Shown piece by piece: positions 44,437 to 59,495 of a stretch of 64,000 bases of DNA. The notes beneath the pieces were generated by a model. That model worked only from the letters and a program-made list of their open reading frames with translations, was not told the DNA's origin and did no database searches. Position numbers and translations under genes: made by a program. Source of the DNA: Porphyrobacter sp. IPPAS B-1204 (lineage in GTDB: Bacteria > Pseudomonadota > Alphaproteobacteria > Sphingomonadales > Sphingomonadaceae); assembly GCA_003724185.1 (NCBI GenBank), contig RHGM01000003.1, positions 558,001-622,000 on the forward strand, given 5' to 3'. Position 1 is the stretch's first letter, and each line of letters begins with the position of its first letter.

Positions 44437-45363
44437 CTATTCGGCCACGATCACCCAGCCATCACCGGACGCGCTGACGCGTACCCCCAGCAGCGACCCC
44501 AGGGTGCGGGGATCGGCGCGCACCTCGGCCAGCGCGATACTGCCGGAAAGGCGCGTGATGGTGTCGGCACTGGTGAAATTCTGGCCGGTGGCGCGGGTCA
44601 GTTCGGCAGCGATTTCGGCGAGACTCGCGTTCTCGAAGGTGATGCGCCCCCGGCTCCATTCGCCCACCGCTGCATCATCGACCGCTGTCACGCGGTATCG
44701 CCCGTCCCGGCGCACGGCCCGCTCCCCCGCATCGACCCTCAGAGCCTGCGCCTCAGGGTTCACGATCACCGCGCCTTCGGCCACGGCAAGATCGACCACA
44801 TCGCCTGCCAGCCGCACATCGAACACGGTCCCGGCATCGACCAGCCGATCCGCGCCCGCGGTCAGCACGAAGGGGTCAGCCTCGTCATGGCGGATGGTGA
44901 ACAGCGCCTGCCCCGCCTCCAGCCGAGCGGCGCGCGGCCCCAGCACCGCCAACCGGCTGCCGCCCGCCATTTGCACCGTGCTGCCATCATCCAGCGCGAT
45001 CAGCAGCGTCTCTCCGGGCGCAGTGGTGTGGAACGCCGCCCCCTGCGGCGCGAGCCACAGGATCGAGGTCAGCGCCAGCACCAGCGCTGCCGCGATTGCC
45101 CCGCCCAGCCATGCGCGCCTGCCACTGAACCAGCCGGCCGGATTGTCATTGGCTGCGAGGGGTTCGGACAACCCAGCCAGCACGGCATCGGCATCGTCCA
45201 GCGCGCATTGCACCTCGTCATAGGCAGCCGCATGGCCAGCGTCCGCTTCGAGCCACGCGGTAAGACCGTCCCAATCGGCAAAATCGGGCTCGCGCATCGC
45301 CATCGCCCAGGCAAGAGCCTGTTCATGGGGGGCCTGTTCGTGCAGCGGCTGGTCAGGTGTCAT
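44437..45363 (-). CDS. FecR-family anti-sigma factor
   Basis: A 308-residue inner-membrane protein. The N-terminal cytoplasmic part (ALAWAMAMREPDFADWDGLTAWLEAD) is the DUF4880-type sigma-binding region. One membrane span follows (LGGAIAAALVLALTSILWLA), then a FecR domain (TTAPGETLLIALDDGSTVQM, AGTVFDVR) and a DUF4974-like end (FENASLAEIAAELTRATGQNF, LSGSIAL) that meets the receptor's STN domain. It relays receptor occupancy to the sigma factor encoded 39 bases upstream. ATG 45363 is preceded by AGGAGAA; a GTG precedes it by one codon. Confidence 0.92.
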   Translation of the reverse strand: MTPDQPLHEQAPHEQALAWAMAMREPDFADWDGLTAWLEADAGHAAAYDEVQCALDDADAVLAGLSEPLAANDNPAGWFSGRRAWLGGAIAAALVLALTSILWLAPQGAAFHTTAPGETLLIALDDGSTVQMAGGSRLAVLGPRAARLEAGQALFTIRHDEADPFVLTAGADRLVDAGTVFDVRLAGDVVDLAVAEGAVIVNPEAQALRVDAGERAVRRDGRYRVTAVDDAAVGEWSRGRITFENASLAEIAAELTRATGQNFTSADTITRLSGSIALAEVRADPRTLGSLLGVRVSASGDGWVIVAE

Positions 45364-45402
45364 CACACAAGTTCTCCTGCCTGCAAGACGGAGCCGATCG
45401 CC

Positions 45403-45921
45403 TCAAGCCTCATCGATCGCTCTCCTGATGTCCACGATCCGGGCGTAAGCGCGCCGCAGGTCGCTTTCGACAGTGCTGAGACTGACGCCGAATTCGGCGG
45501 CAATGTCGCGCTGCGGGGTACCATCGATGCGGTGGCGGCGGAAGATCGCTGCGGCCCGCTCACCAACCTCGGCCAGCGCCTGTTCCACAGCCTCGACCTG
45601 CTGGCGCGCTGCGATGGTGCGCAGTGCATCGGGCGCGGGCGCGATATTGTCGGCAAGGCCGGGTTGCGCCTCGGCCCAGGCCTCGTCACGCAGGCGCGCC
45701 TGCCGCGCCGCGCGGTAACGGTCGATCATCAGCCGGTCTGCGGTGCGCATCATGTAGGCCAGACCCGCCGCCGCCTGCGGATCGGGCGCTGCCGCGATTC
45801 GCAGCCACAGCTCCTGCACCACATCCTCAGCCGCGTCCCCCGCGCCGCGCGCCCGCACGAACCGCAGCAGGCGGTCGCGGTGGGCGAGATAGGCCTGCTG
45901 GAGCAGAGCGGTGGAGGCCAT
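45403..45921 (-). CDS. ECF sigma factor (FecI-type)
   Basis: A 172-residue sigma-70 family protein with region 2 (YLAHRDRLLRFVRARGAGDAAEDVVQELWLRI, YMMRTADRLMIDRYR) and region 4 (ALAEVGERAAAIFRRHRIDGTPQRDIAAEFGVSLSTVESDLRRA). It should direct transcription of the downstream FecR, receptor and possibly autotransporter genes. ATG 45921 is chosen; a TTG further upstream would add 11 residues outside the family. Its promoter should lie in the 100 bases between 45922 and the malQ end. Confidence 0.9.
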   Translation of the reverse strand: MASTALLQQAYLAHRDRLLRFVRARGAGDAAEDVVQELWLRIAAAPDPQAAAGLAYMMRTADRLMIDRYRAARQARLRDEAWAEAQPGLADNIAPAPDALRTIAARQQVEAVEQALAEVGERAAAIFRRHRIDGTPQRDIAAEFGVSLSTVESDLRRAYARIVDIRRAIDEA

Positions 45922-46023
45922 TGGTGGTCCGGGCACGGGGTCAAAGATCGGCAAACGGGGGCGAAAGGCGCAAGGTCACTCTTGTCGCGCCGGCGCCTTA
46001 ACGCAGGGCGAACGCGGGCTTCC

Positions 46024-48021
46024 TTAGGCGCTATTGTCGTCCGCGAACAGACCCGCACCGCGCAGGATTGCGCAGCGGCGCTGCACCTGCGGTTCGGCCA
46101 ACACCGCATCCAGCGGCGCATCGCAGCGGCGCCGCCAGTTGGGATGCTGCGCGATGGTGCCGGGCAGATTGGGCTGTTCAGCCTCGCCCAGCAGATCCTC
46201 CAGCGACACCAGCGCCAGCGCTGACGGTGTCGCGGCGATATGGGCAATCGCGGCATCGACCACCGGGGCGGGGTCATCGGGAGCAGGGCGCGGTGCCGTG
46301 TGGTTGAGGGTCGACCACAGCAGGCCCCGGTCCCAATCGCGGATCGACTCAGCCTCGGAACGGGTCACGCCTTCGGGCAGGCGCCCCAACTGCTCCGCCC
46401 AATCGAGATCGCGCCCGCGCCACCATCCGGCGACAGTGACGGTGTCATGCGTCCCGCTCATCGCGGCGCTGAGGGGTTCGTAATCAGCGGCGCCGATGAA
46501 GCCGTTGTCGGCGGCGCGTTCGAACCACAGCACGCGCATGCCGAGCATCTGGCGCTTCGTCACGGCCTGCGTGAAGCCGTAGGGCGCGGTGCCGAGATCC
46601 TCGGCAATCACCAGCGCGCCCGCACGGTGCGCCTCCAGCGTGGCGAGGCGGATCAGATCGTCGAAGGGGTAGCTGAGGTAGGCCCCTTCCCCCGTCGCCG
46701 CGCCTTCGGGAATGACCCAGAGCCGCGCCAGACCGAAGGCGTGGTCGATGCGCAAGCCCCCGCCCGCGCCCATCGCGGCGCGGATCATGGCGATCCACGG
46801 TTCATAGGCAGCGGCGCGCAGGCCATCGGGCGAAAAGCCGGTGATCGACCAGTTCTGCCCCAAGGGCCCCAAGGGATCGGGCGGCGCGCCAATGGTCAGA
46901 CCGTCGAGCATCGCGTGGCGCAGCGACCAGGCATCGCTCCCCGATGGATCAACGCCCACGGCAAGATCGGCAATCAGGCCGATGCCCATGCCCGCATCCT
47001 TCGCGGCCGCCTGCGCCGCTGCCAGCCCCTGCCGGGCGAGCCATTGGACAAACAGGTGAAAGGCGACCTCGTCCGGGTTCTCGGCAGCAAAGCGCGTCGC
47101 CGCTGCGCCCGCCGGATCGTGGAATGCGGCGGGCCAACCCTGCCAGCCATGCGCACCAGTGGCTGCGCGAAAATGGCAATCCATCGCATCGAACAGCGCA
47201 TGGCGGCGCAGCATCGGATCATCGGTTGCGGTGGCGACAGCGCGTTGTCCGGGCGAGAGCGCTGCGAAGACGGCGCGCTGCTGAGTTAAGCGCTGCGGCA
47301 AGGCCGCCGCCCAATCGATCAGCGGCTCTCCAGCCTGCTCGCCCAGCGGCGGCAGCCCCGCCAGCGCCGGATCGGCCAGCGCGCCGTTCAGGAAGAGGCG
47401 GCTTGAGGGCGAATAGGGGCTGTAACCCGTCCCGTGGCCGGGAAACAGCGCGTGCACAGGGTTGATCGCCAGCGCATCCGCCCCCTGCCCTCCCAGCAGC
47501 CGCGCCGCCTCTGCCAGTTCGGCAAAACTGCCGAAGGGGGAAGCGCGATGTCCCCTCAGCGCGGGAATTTGCAACGACACACCCCAAAGGCGGCGGCCTG
47601 CCGGCTGGGGCAAGGGGCATTTGGCCGGTGCCACCGCCAGTTTCAGGGTGCGGCCATCAACCGCAAGATCGTAATAGCCGGGCGCATCGGGCATGGTCAG
47701 CCGGTTGCCCTCGATGACCAGCGGGCGGGTGACGCCGTCCTCCCCGGTCACCTCGGCACGGGTCGCGGCGAAGGGCAGCGTGATGCCCGCCCCGCAATCG
47801 GCGACCAGCATCGCGGGCAATTGCGCGGACCTTGCCGTGACAGCGGCCAGACTGCGGGCAATCTGCGCTTCGCTCCCCGCGTCATGGCCCAATGTCGCCA
47901 GCACCGCAGCCAGCGCATCATCGGCCACCTGCTGTGCACGCCCCTCGACATCGGTCCATTCGCGCGCGACGCCGCAGGCCTGTGCCAATGCGTGCAGATG
48001 CTCCACCCGTGCCCCTTTCAT
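46024..48021 (-). CDS. malQ: 4-alpha-glucanotransferase (MalQ, GH77)
   Basis: A 665-residue enzyme that transfers maltooligosaccharide units between glucans, working with glycogen phosphorylase and debranching enzyme. GH77 features: an N-terminal extension, SPFGSFAELAEAARLLGGQGADALAINPVHALFPG, SPYSPSSRLFLN, the nucleophile Asp in LRIDHAFGLARLW, the Glu in LVIAEDLGTAPYGF, and the Asp in SGTHDTVTVAGWW. ATG 48021 follows a weak AGGG; the open frame upstream into 50688 is antisense to glgP and not part of the gene. It is divergent from the glg operon with a 225-base promoter region between. Confidence 0.93.
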   Translation of the reverse strand: MKGARVEHLHALAQACGVAREWTDVEGRAQQVADDALAAVLATLGHDAGSEAQIARSLAAVTARSAQLPAMLVADCGAGITLPFAATRAEVTGEDGVTRPLVIEGNRLTMPDAPGYYDLAVDGRTLKLAVAPAKCPLPQPAGRRLWGVSLQIPALRGHRASPFGSFAELAEAARLLGGQGADALAINPVHALFPGHGTGYSPYSPSSRLFLNGALADPALAGLPPLGEQAGEPLIDWAAALPQRLTQQRAVFAALSPGQRAVATATDDPMLRRHALFDAMDCHFRAATGAHGWQGWPAAFHDPAGAAATRFAAENPDEVAFHLFVQWLARQGLAAAQAAAKDAGMGIGLIADLAVGVDPSGSDAWSLRHAMLDGLTIGAPPDPLGPLGQNWSITGFSPDGLRAAAYEPWIAMIRAAMGAGGGLRIDHAFGLARLWVIPEGAATGEGAYLSYPFDDLIRLATLEAHRAGALVIAEDLGTAPYGFTQAVTKRQMLGMRVLWFERAADNGFIGAADYEPLSAAMSGTHDTVTVAGWWRGRDLDWAEQLGRLPEGVTRSEAESIRDWDRGLLWSTLNHTAPRPAPDDPAPVVDAAIAHIAATPSALALVSLEDLLGEAEQPNLPGTIAQHPNWRRRCDAPLDAVLAEPQVQRRCAILRGAGLFADDNSA

Positions 48022-48109
48022 TGTGCCCTGCCGCGTGCATCGGGCTGCCTGACGATCTTGGCAAGCAATCCGGCGGGCGATCCGGCCATGAATACGATTG
48101 TCAGGCCAT

Positions 48110-48135
48110 TTGCATGATTGCTGCAAGGCATCATG
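48110..48135 (+). promoter_or_regulatory. Inverted repeats in the malQ-glgP divergent promoter region
   Basis: The 225-base gap 48022-48246 holds two nested inverted repeats: TTGCA (48110-48114) with TGCAA (48122-48126), and CATGAT (48113-48118) with ATCATG (48130-48135). Either could be a regulator site shared by malQ and the glg operon. No further feature is recognised in this gap. Confidence 0.3.
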
Positions 48136-48246
48136 GCTGCTTAGTGTAGGCGCGTGGCTTGCAGGGGGCACCAGCCGCGTGATGATCGTTGCGGCGACAC
48201 CACCCCCCGCAGCGCCCGCAAGGCTGAAACAGGGAGTGTGCACCGC

Positions 48247-50661
48247 GTGACATCGAGCCCGACTGGCAATTCTACCGAGCTCGAAGCGCGGATCGTCGCC
48301 GCGCTGCGCCACCGCGTCGGCAAGACCGAGCGCGCTGCCAAGCCGCATGACTGGTACAACGCCGCCGTGCTCGCGCTGCGGGACGACATCATCGACAACT
48401 GGTTCACCTCCACCACCCGCACGCATGAGGCGGGGGGCAAGCGGGTCTATTACCTCAGCCTCGAATTCCTGATCGGGCGGCTGCTGCGCGATGCGCTGTC
48501 GAACCTCGGCATGACCCGCAAAATGGAGCAGGCGTTGAGCCAGCACGGCCTTGATCTGGCAGCGCTGGAGGAGCTGGAGCCTGACGCCGCGCTCGGCAAT
48601 GGCGGGCTGGGGCGGTTGGCGGCGTGTTTCATGGAAAGCCTCGCCAGTCTCGACATCCCCGCCTTTGGTTATGGCATCCGCTACATCAACGGCATGTTCC
48701 GTCAGCGGATTGACGAAGGCTGGCAGGTGGAATTGCCGGAAACCTGGCTCGCCCATGGCAACCCGTGGGAATTTGAACGCCGCGAAAGCGCCTACCTGGT
48801 CGGATTCGGCGGCGAGGTGACGAGCGATGCGGGCACGATCCGCTGGGCGCCTGCGGAAAAGATTGAAGCGACCGCGGTCGATACCCCGGTGGTCGGCGCG
48901 GGCGGCAAGCGGGTCAACACGCTGCGGCTGTGGACGGCCAATGCGCTCGATCCGATCCAGCTTGATGCCTTCAACGCGGGCGATCACGCGGGCGCCCTGT
49001 CGGCGCAGGTGCGCGCCGATACGCTGGTGCGGGTGCTCTATCCGGCGGACTCCACCCCCGCAGGGCAGGAATTGCGGCTGCGGCAGGAGTTCTTCTTCTC
49101 GTCGGCGAGCATTCAGGACATCGTCCGCCGCCACGTCCAGTATTACGGCAACGTGCGCACCCTGCCTGACAAGGCGGCGATCCAGCTCAATGACACGCAC
49201 CCTTCCGTCGCGGTGGCTGAACTGATGCGGCTGCTGATGGACGATCACGGCCTTGTCTTTGCCGAGGCGTGGGACATCACCCGGGCCACCATCGGTTACA
49301 CCAACCACACCCTCCTGCCCGAAGCGCTGGAAAGCTGGCCGCTGCCGCTGTTTGAACGGCTGCTGCCGCGCCACATGCAGATCGTCTATGCGATTAACGC
49401 CCATGTGCTGCGCGAAGCGCGCAAGGCGGGGCTGGACGATGCGGCGATTTCCGCAATCTCGCTGATCGACGAGCACGGCGAACGCCGTGTGCGGATGGCG
49501 AACCTTGCCTTCGTCGGCGCGCATTCGGTGAACGGGGTGGCGGCGCTGCACACCGGGCTGATGAAGGAGACGGTGTTTGCCGACCTCCACAAGCTTTACC
49601 CTGACCGCATCAACAACAAGACCAACGGCGTCACCCCGCGCCGCTGGCTGCATCAGGCGAACCCGCGGCTGACCACCCTTGTGCGCGAGGCCATCGGCGA
49701 CGGCTTCATCGCCGATGCCGAACAGCTTGCCAGCCTGTCGGCGATGGCAGGCGATGCGGCGCTGGGCGAGCGGGTGGACGAGGTAAAGCGCGCCAACAAG
49801 GTCGATCTGTCGAACACCTTGCGCGAACTCACCGGCCTCAGGCTCGATCCCGATGCCCTGTTCGATGTGCAGATCAAGCGCATCCACGAATACAAGCGCC
49901 AGCTTCTGAACCTGATCGAGACGGTCGCACTCTACGACCAGATCCGCAGCCATCCCGAACGCGACTGGGTGCCGCGGGTGAAGATCTTCGGCGGGAAGGC
50001 CGCGCCGACCTATCACAACGCCAAACTGATCATCAAACTCGCCAATGACATCGCCCGGCGGATCAATTGCGATCCATCCGTGGGCGAGGTGCTGAAGGTG
50101 GTGTTCGTCCCCAATTACAATGTCAGCCTCGCCGAACGGATCATTCCGGCAGCAGACCTGTCCGAACAGATTTCGACCGCCGGGATGGAGGCTTCGGGCA
50201 CCGGCAACATGAAGTTCGCCTTCAACGGCGCGTTGACCATCGGGACGCTTGACGGCGCGAATATCGAAATCATGGAAAAGGTCGGGCGCGATCATATCGT
50301 GATCTTCGGCATGACGGCGGAGGAAGTCGCGGCCAAGCGTGCCGATGGCTACAACCCCCGCGAAGTGATCGAAGGCAGCCGCGAATTGGCGCAGGCGGTG
50401 CACTCCATCGCCAGCGGGGTGTTCAGCCCGGACGAACCGGGGCGCTATGCCGGATTGATGGACGCGCTCTACGGGTCCGACTGGTTCATGGTCGCCGCCG
50501 ATTTCGATGCCTATGCCGCCGCCCAGCGCGATGTGGACGCCCGGTGGCGCAACCGGGCGGCGTGGCGGCAATCGGCGATCCAGAACATCGCCAATGTCGG
50601 CTGGTTTTCCTCCGATCGCACCATCGGTGAATATGCCCGCGACATCTGGGGCGTGATGTGA
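48247..50661 (+). CDS. glgP: Glycogen/maltodextrin phosphorylase
   Basis: An 804-residue GT35 enzyme that releases glucose-1-phosphate from alpha-1,4-glucans. GTG 48247 sits ten bases after AGGGAG (48231-48236) and gives the family's usual start (ELEARIVAALRHRVGKTER); GTG 48238 is too close to that site. Motifs: YYLSLEFLIGRLL, DAALGNGGLGRLAACFMESLA, GYGIRYINGMF, LNDTHPSVAVAELMRLL, and the PLP-Lys in EASGTGNMKFAFNGALTIGT (Lys656). Its stop overlaps the glgB GTG start (GTGA). Confidence 0.95.
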   Translation: MTSSPTGNSTELEARIVAALRHRVGKTERAAKPHDWYNAAVLALRDDIIDNWFTSTTRTHEAGGKRVYYLSLEFLIGRLLRDALSNLGMTRKMEQALSQHGLDLAALEELEPDAALGNGGLGRLAACFMESLASLDIPAFGYGIRYINGMFRQRIDEGWQVELPETWLAHGNPWEFERRESAYLVGFGGEVTSDAGTIRWAPAEKIEATAVDTPVVGAGGKRVNTLRLWTANALDPIQLDAFNAGDHAGALSAQVRADTLVRVLYPADSTPAGQELRLRQEFFFSSASIQDIVRRHVQYYGNVRTLPDKAAIQLNDTHPSVAVAELMRLLMDDHGLVFAEAWDITRATIGYTNHTLLPEALESWPLPLFERLLPRHMQIVYAINAHVLREARKAGLDDAAISAISLIDEHGERRVRMANLAFVGAHSVNGVAALHTGLMKETVFADLHKLYPDRINNKTNGVTPRRWLHQANPRLTTLVREAIGDGFIADAEQLASLSAMAGDAALGERVDEVKRANKVDLSNTLRELTGLRLDPDALFDVQIKRIHEYKRQLLNLIETVALYDQIRSHPERDWVPRVKIFGGKAAPTYHNAKLIIKLANDIARRINCDPSVGEVLKVVFVPNYNVSLAERIIPAADLSEQISTAGMEASGTGNMKFAFNGALTIGTLDGANIEIMEKVGRDHIVIFGMTAEEVAAKRADGYNPREVIEGSRELAQAVHSIASGVFSPDEPGRYAGLMDALYGSDWFMVAADFDAYAAAQRDVDARWRNRAAWRQSAIQNIANVGWFSSDRTIGEYARDIWGVM

Positions 50662-52820
50662 AACCCCCGGCAAGCGCCATCGCTGCACTGCTCGATGGGT
50701 CGCATGCCGATCCGTTTTCGCTGCTTGGCCCGCATGAAGGGCCGGAAGGCACCTTCGCCCGCGCCATCCTGCACGGGGCGGAAGAAGCCGAGGCGTTTTC
50801 GCTGAAGGGCGGCCGGCTGGGGCGGATGACCCGTGTCGATGGCCCGCTGTTCGAAGGGCGGCTGCGCGGCAAGCCCAAGCCGATCCGCTATCGCTGCCGT
50901 GGTTTCGGCAAGGAATGGTGGGTGACCGACCCCTATTCCTTCGGCCCGGTGCTCGGCCCGATGGACGATTTCCTGATTGCGGAAGGCACGCATCTGCGCC
51001 TGTTCGACAAGCTGGGTGCCCACGTGATCCACCATCAGGGCTGCGCGGGCGTGCACTTCGCGGTCTGGGCGCCCAATGCGCTGGCTGTTACCGTGGTCGG
51101 CGATTTCAACGGCTGGAACGGGGCTGCGCACATGATGCGCCGCCGCGTCGATATCGGCGTGTGGGAAATCTTCATCCCCGATATCGGCGCAGGCACCGCC
51201 TACAAATACCGCATCACCGGCCCCGATGGCATAGTGCAGCCGCTCAAGGCCGATCCCTTCGCCTTCGCCAGCGAATTGCGCCCCAAGACCGCCAGCATCG
51301 TGGCGGTGCCGGGCAAGCGCGAATGGGGCGACGCCGCCCACCGCGCCCACTGGGCCAATGTCGATCCCCGGCGCGAGGCGATTTCGATCTACGAAGTCCA
51401 TCCCGGTTCGTGGCAGCGGGATGATAATGGCTGGTTCCTGACATGGGATGAAATGGCTGCGCGCCTGATCCCCTATGTCACCCGGATGGGCTTCACCCAC
51501 ATCGAATTCCTGCCGATTTCCGAGCACCCCTATGACCCAAGCTGGGGCTACCAGACCACCGGGCTTTATGCGCCCTCCGCCCGCTTCGGCGATGTCGAGG
51601 GGTTCGCCCGCTTCGTCGACGGCGCGCACCGTGCTGGGATCGGCGTGCTGATCGACTGGGTGCCCGCGCACTTCCCGGTGGACGAACACGGCCTTGCCCG
51701 GTTTGACGGCACGGCGCTGTATGAACACGAAGACCCGCGGCTTGGCTTCCACCCCGACTGGAACACCGCGATCTACAATTTCGGGCGCAAGGAAGTGCGC
51801 TCCTTCCTCGTCAACAACGCGCTGTTCTGGGCCGAGCAATACCATGTCGATGGCCTGCGCGTCGATGCGGTCGCCTCGATGCTCTACCGCGATTACTCCC
51901 GCAAGGATGGCGAGTGGATCCCCAATGCCGAAGGGGGTCGCGAGAATTGGGAGGCGGTGGAGTTCATGCGCGCCACCAACCGCGGGCTGTACGGCTCGCA
52001 CGCGGGCGTGATGACCATCGCGGAGGAATCGACCTCATGGCCCGGCGTTTCCCACCCCGCCTTCGACGAAGGCCCGCGCACCGCCTTGGGCTTCGGGTTC
52101 AAGTGGAACATGGGCTTCATGCACGACACGCTGCAATACATGGCGCGTGATCCGATCCACCGGAAATACCACCACCACGAAATCACCTTCGGGCTGGTCT
52201 ATGCCTTTTCAGAAAACTTCGTCCTGCCGCTGAGCCATGACGAGGTGGTGCATGGCAAGGGCACGATCCTCGGCAAGATGAGCGGCGATGAATGGCAGCA
52301 ATTCGCCAACCTGCGCGCTTACTATGCGATGATGTGGGGTTATCCCGGCAAGAAGCTGTTGTTCATGGGGCAGGAATTCGCCCAGCGCCGCGAATGGAGC
52401 GAGGAACGCGCCCTTGATTGGGAGCTGATGGATGCGCCCGCACATCGGGGTGTGGCCGATCTGATCCGCGACCTCAATCGCCTCTACCGCCAGACTCCTT
52501 CGCTCCACGCCCGCGACTGCGAGGGCGAAGGCTTCGAATGGCTGATCGCCGATGATGCGGACAATTCAGTGTTTGCATGGCTGCGGATGACGCCGGGTGA
52601 GGCTCCGGTGGCCGTGATCGCCAACATGACGCCTGCGCTGCACGGCGAATATCGCGTGCCGTTGCCGCATGACGGGGTGTGGGCAGAGGTGCTGAATTCC
52701 GACGCCGAAATCTACGGCGGCAGCGGCAAGGGTAACATGGGGCAAGTCACGGCCAAGGACGGCGCAGCACAGATCGTGCTGCCGCCGCTCGCCACGATAA
52801 TGCTGCAATTCACAGAATAA
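50658..52820 (+). CDS. glgB: 1,4-alpha-glucan branching enzyme
   Basis: A 720-residue GH13 enzyme that makes the alpha-1,6 branches of glycogen. A CBM48 domain ([24 protein letters not shown]) precedes the barrel with [11 protein letters not shown], the nucleophile Asp403 in [17 protein letters not shown], Glu in [11 protein letters not shown] and [12 protein letters not shown]. The start is GTG 50658 overlapping the glgP stop. A short N-terminal domain of about 110 residues (N1 type) is present, as in E. coli GlgB. Confidence 0.96.
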   Translation: MKPPASAIAALLDGSHADPFSLLGPHEGPEGTFARAILHGAEEAEAFSLKGGRLGRMTRVDGPLFEGRLRGKPKPIRYRCRGFGKEWWVTDPYSFGPVLGPMDDFLIAEGTHLRLFDKLGAHVIHHQGCAGVHFAVWAPNALAVTVVGDFNGWNGAAHMMRRRVDIGVWEIFIPDIGAGTAYKYRITGPDGIVQPLKADPFAFASELRPKTASIVAVPGKREWGDAAHRAHWANVDPRREAISIYEVHPGSWQRDDNGWFLTWDEMAARLIPYVTRMGFTHIEFLPISEHPYDPSWGYQTTGLYAPSARFGDVEGFARFVDGAHRAGIGVLIDWVPAHFPVDEHGLARFDGTALYEHEDPRLGFHPDWNTAIYNFGRKEVRSFLVNNALFWAEQYHVDGLRVDAVASMLYRDYSRKDGEWIPNAEGGRENWEAVEFMRATNRGLYGSHAGVMTIAEESTSWPGVSHPAFDEGPRTALGFGFKWNMGFMHDTLQYMARDPIHRKYHHHEITFGLVYAFSENFVLPLSHDEVVHGKGTILGKMSGDEWQQFANLRAYYAMMWGYPGKKLLFMGQEFAQRREWSEERALDWELMDAPAHRGVADLIRDLNRLYRQTPSLHARDCEGEGFEWLIADDADNSVFAWLRMTPGEAPVAVIANMTPALHGEYRVPLPHDGVWAEVLNSDAEIYGGSGKGNMGQVTAKDGAAQIVLPPLATIMLQFTE

Positions 52821-52857
52821 GAAGGCGCAAAAGCCAAATCCACGGGGAGAGAATGGG

Positions 52858-54117
52858 ATGATTGAAAGGACTTCGGGCAGACCGCTCGCACGTGACGCAA
52901 TGGCCTATGTGCTGGCCGGCGGACGCGGCAGCCGGTTGATGGAGCTGACCGATCGCCGCGCCAAGCCGGCGGTCTATTTCGGCGGCAAATCGCGGATCAT
53001 CGACTTTGCCCTGTCGAACGCGATCAATTCGGGCATTCGCCGCATCGGCGTGGCGACCCAGTACAAGGCGCACTCGCTGATACGTCACATGCAGCGCGGC
53101 TGGAACTTCATGCGGCCCGAACGTAACGAAAGCTTCGACATCCTGCCTGCCAGCCAGCGCGTGTCGGAAAACCAGTGGTACGAAGGCACGGCGGATGCGG
53201 TGTACCAGAATATCGACATCATCGCCGCCCATGCGCCGAAATACATGGTCATTCTGGCGGGCGATCACATCTACAAGATGGACTACGAATTGATGCTGCA
53301 ACAGCACGTCAATTCGGGCGCGGATGTGACCGTGGGCTGCCTCGTCGTCCCGCGCATGGAGGCGACCGGGTTTGGCGTGATGCAGGTCGACGGCGCGGAC
53401 AATATCACAGCCTTTGTCGAAAAGCCCAAAGACCCGCCGGGCATTCCGGGGGACGAGCATATGGCGCTCGCCTCGATGGGGATCTACGTCTTCAACACCG
53501 ATTTCCTGTTCGAACAATTGCTCCGCGATGCCGACGATCCAGCCTCCAGCCGCGATTTCGGCGGCGACATCATCCCCTATATCGTCAAGCACGGCAAAGC
53601 GGTCGCCCACCGCTTCACCAACAGCTGTATCCGCGCTGCCGAGGAGATCGAGGAATACTGGCGCGATGTCGGCACGCTGGACGCCTATTTCGAGGCGAAC
53701 CTGGATCTCACCGACACCGTGCCCAAACTGAACCTGTATGATCGCGACTGGCCGATCTGGACCGATGCGGTCGTGGCGGCACCGGCCAAGTTCGTCCATG
53801 ACGAAGACGGGCGGCGCGGCTTTGCCGTGTCATCGCTGGTATCGGGCGATTGCATCATCTCAGGCTCCGAAGTGCGGCGCAGCCTGCTGTTCACCGGGGT
53901 CAAGATCGGCAGCTTTTCCAACGTCAGCGAGGCGGTAATCCTGCCCTATTGCAACATCGGGCGCGGGGCACGGCTCAGCAAGGTGATCATCGATTCCGGC
54001 GTGCGCATTCCTGAAGGCATGGTGATCGGCGAAGACCCGGTGCTGGATGCGCAGCGGTTCCGGGTCTCGGAAAAAGGCGTGGTGCTGGTCACCCGCGACA
54101 TGATGGCAAAGCTGTAG
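52858..54117 (+). CDS. glgC: Glucose-1-phosphate adenylyltransferase (ADP-glucose pyrophosphorylase)
   Basis: A 419-residue enzyme that makes ADP-glucose from glucose-1-phosphate and ATP, the controlled step of glycogen synthesis. The nucleotidyltransferase start [56 protein letters not shown] and [12 protein letters not shown] are diagnostic, and the C-terminal left-handed beta-helix ([24 protein letters not shown]) is intact. ATG 52858 follows GGGGAG at 52844-52849. A 37-base gap separates it from glgB, the longest inside the operon. Confidence 0.96.
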   Translation: MIERTSGRPLARDAMAYVLAGGRGSRLMELTDRRAKPAVYFGGKSRIIDFALSNAINSGIRRIGVATQYKAHSLIRHMQRGWNFMRPERNESFDILPASQRVSENQWYEGTADAVYQNIDIIAAHAPKYMVILAGDHIYKMDYELMLQQHVNSGADVTVGCLVVPRMEATGFGVMQVDGADNITAFVEKPKDPPGIPGDEHMALASMGIYVFNTDFLFEQLLRDADDPASSRDFGGDIIPYIVKHGKAVAHRFTNSCIRAAEEIEEYWRDVGTLDAYFEANLDLTDTVPKLNLYDRDWPIWTDAVVAAPAKFVHDEDGRRGFAVSSLVSGDCIISGSEVRRSLLFTGVKIGSFSNVSEAVILPYCNIGRGARLSKVIIDSGVRIPEGMVIGEDPVLDAQRFRVSEKGVVLVTRDMMAKL

Positions 54118-54119
54118 GC

Positions 54120-58963
<4,844 letters not shown>

Positions 58964-58977
<14 letters not shown>

Positions 58978-59434
58978 CAGGCTCAGCGTCATGGCTGCGG
59001 CGGCGCGCGCGGCGGGCTGAACGGATCGCTCGCACTTCGAACCACAGCAGCAGCAAGCCCATGCCACCGGTCAGCCCCGGCCCCAGTAACCGCGCTGTCC
59101 AGCTGTCGATCATCGCCTCTTCCGGTGCAGCTGGGTCATAGCGGACGCCGACCTGTTCTCCGCGGCGGTAATCGGGGGGATTGCTGCCGATGCTGCCGAC
59201 AAACCGCCGCTCGGTCCCGGTGTCGTCACGGAAGGCGACGACAGGATAGTAGGCGACCCTGCCATTGCCGGTGGCCGACCGCTCCAGATCGATCACCGTG
59301 CCCACCGCCTTCATCTCCGCGCCCGAAAACAGCGGATCGCGGCTGATCATCCATCCGGCGATTCCCAGCAGGATGATCGCGGCCGTCATGAACACCGCTG
59401 ACAGCGAACCGACCGATGCCTGCTGGCTTGTCAC
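58964..59434 (-). CDS. DUF3592-like membrane protein
   Basis: A 156-residue protein with two membrane spans (VFMTAAIILLGIAGWMI near the start, LLGPGLTGGMGLLLLWF near the end) around an extracytoplasmic domain VGTVIDLERS...YYPVVAFRDDTGTERRFVGSIGSNPP followed by GEQVGVRYDP. This order is that of DUF3592, a family of unknown function. GTG 59434 is chosen because AAGGAGG lies six bases upstream; an ATG at 59533 would overlap the upstream gene. It follows the large secreted protein gene by 61 bases and may share its transcript. Confidence 0.85.
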
Positions 59435-59495
59435 GCGAGCCTCCTTGCCTTCGCGGGGCAAGGCCGCCGCTCCCTCGCCTGAAGAACCAGCCCCA

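Noticed and set aside
48022..50688. Upstream extension of the malQ frame to 50688 on the minus strand
   Set aside because: It runs antisense to glgP; the GH77 protein has a natural start at 48021.
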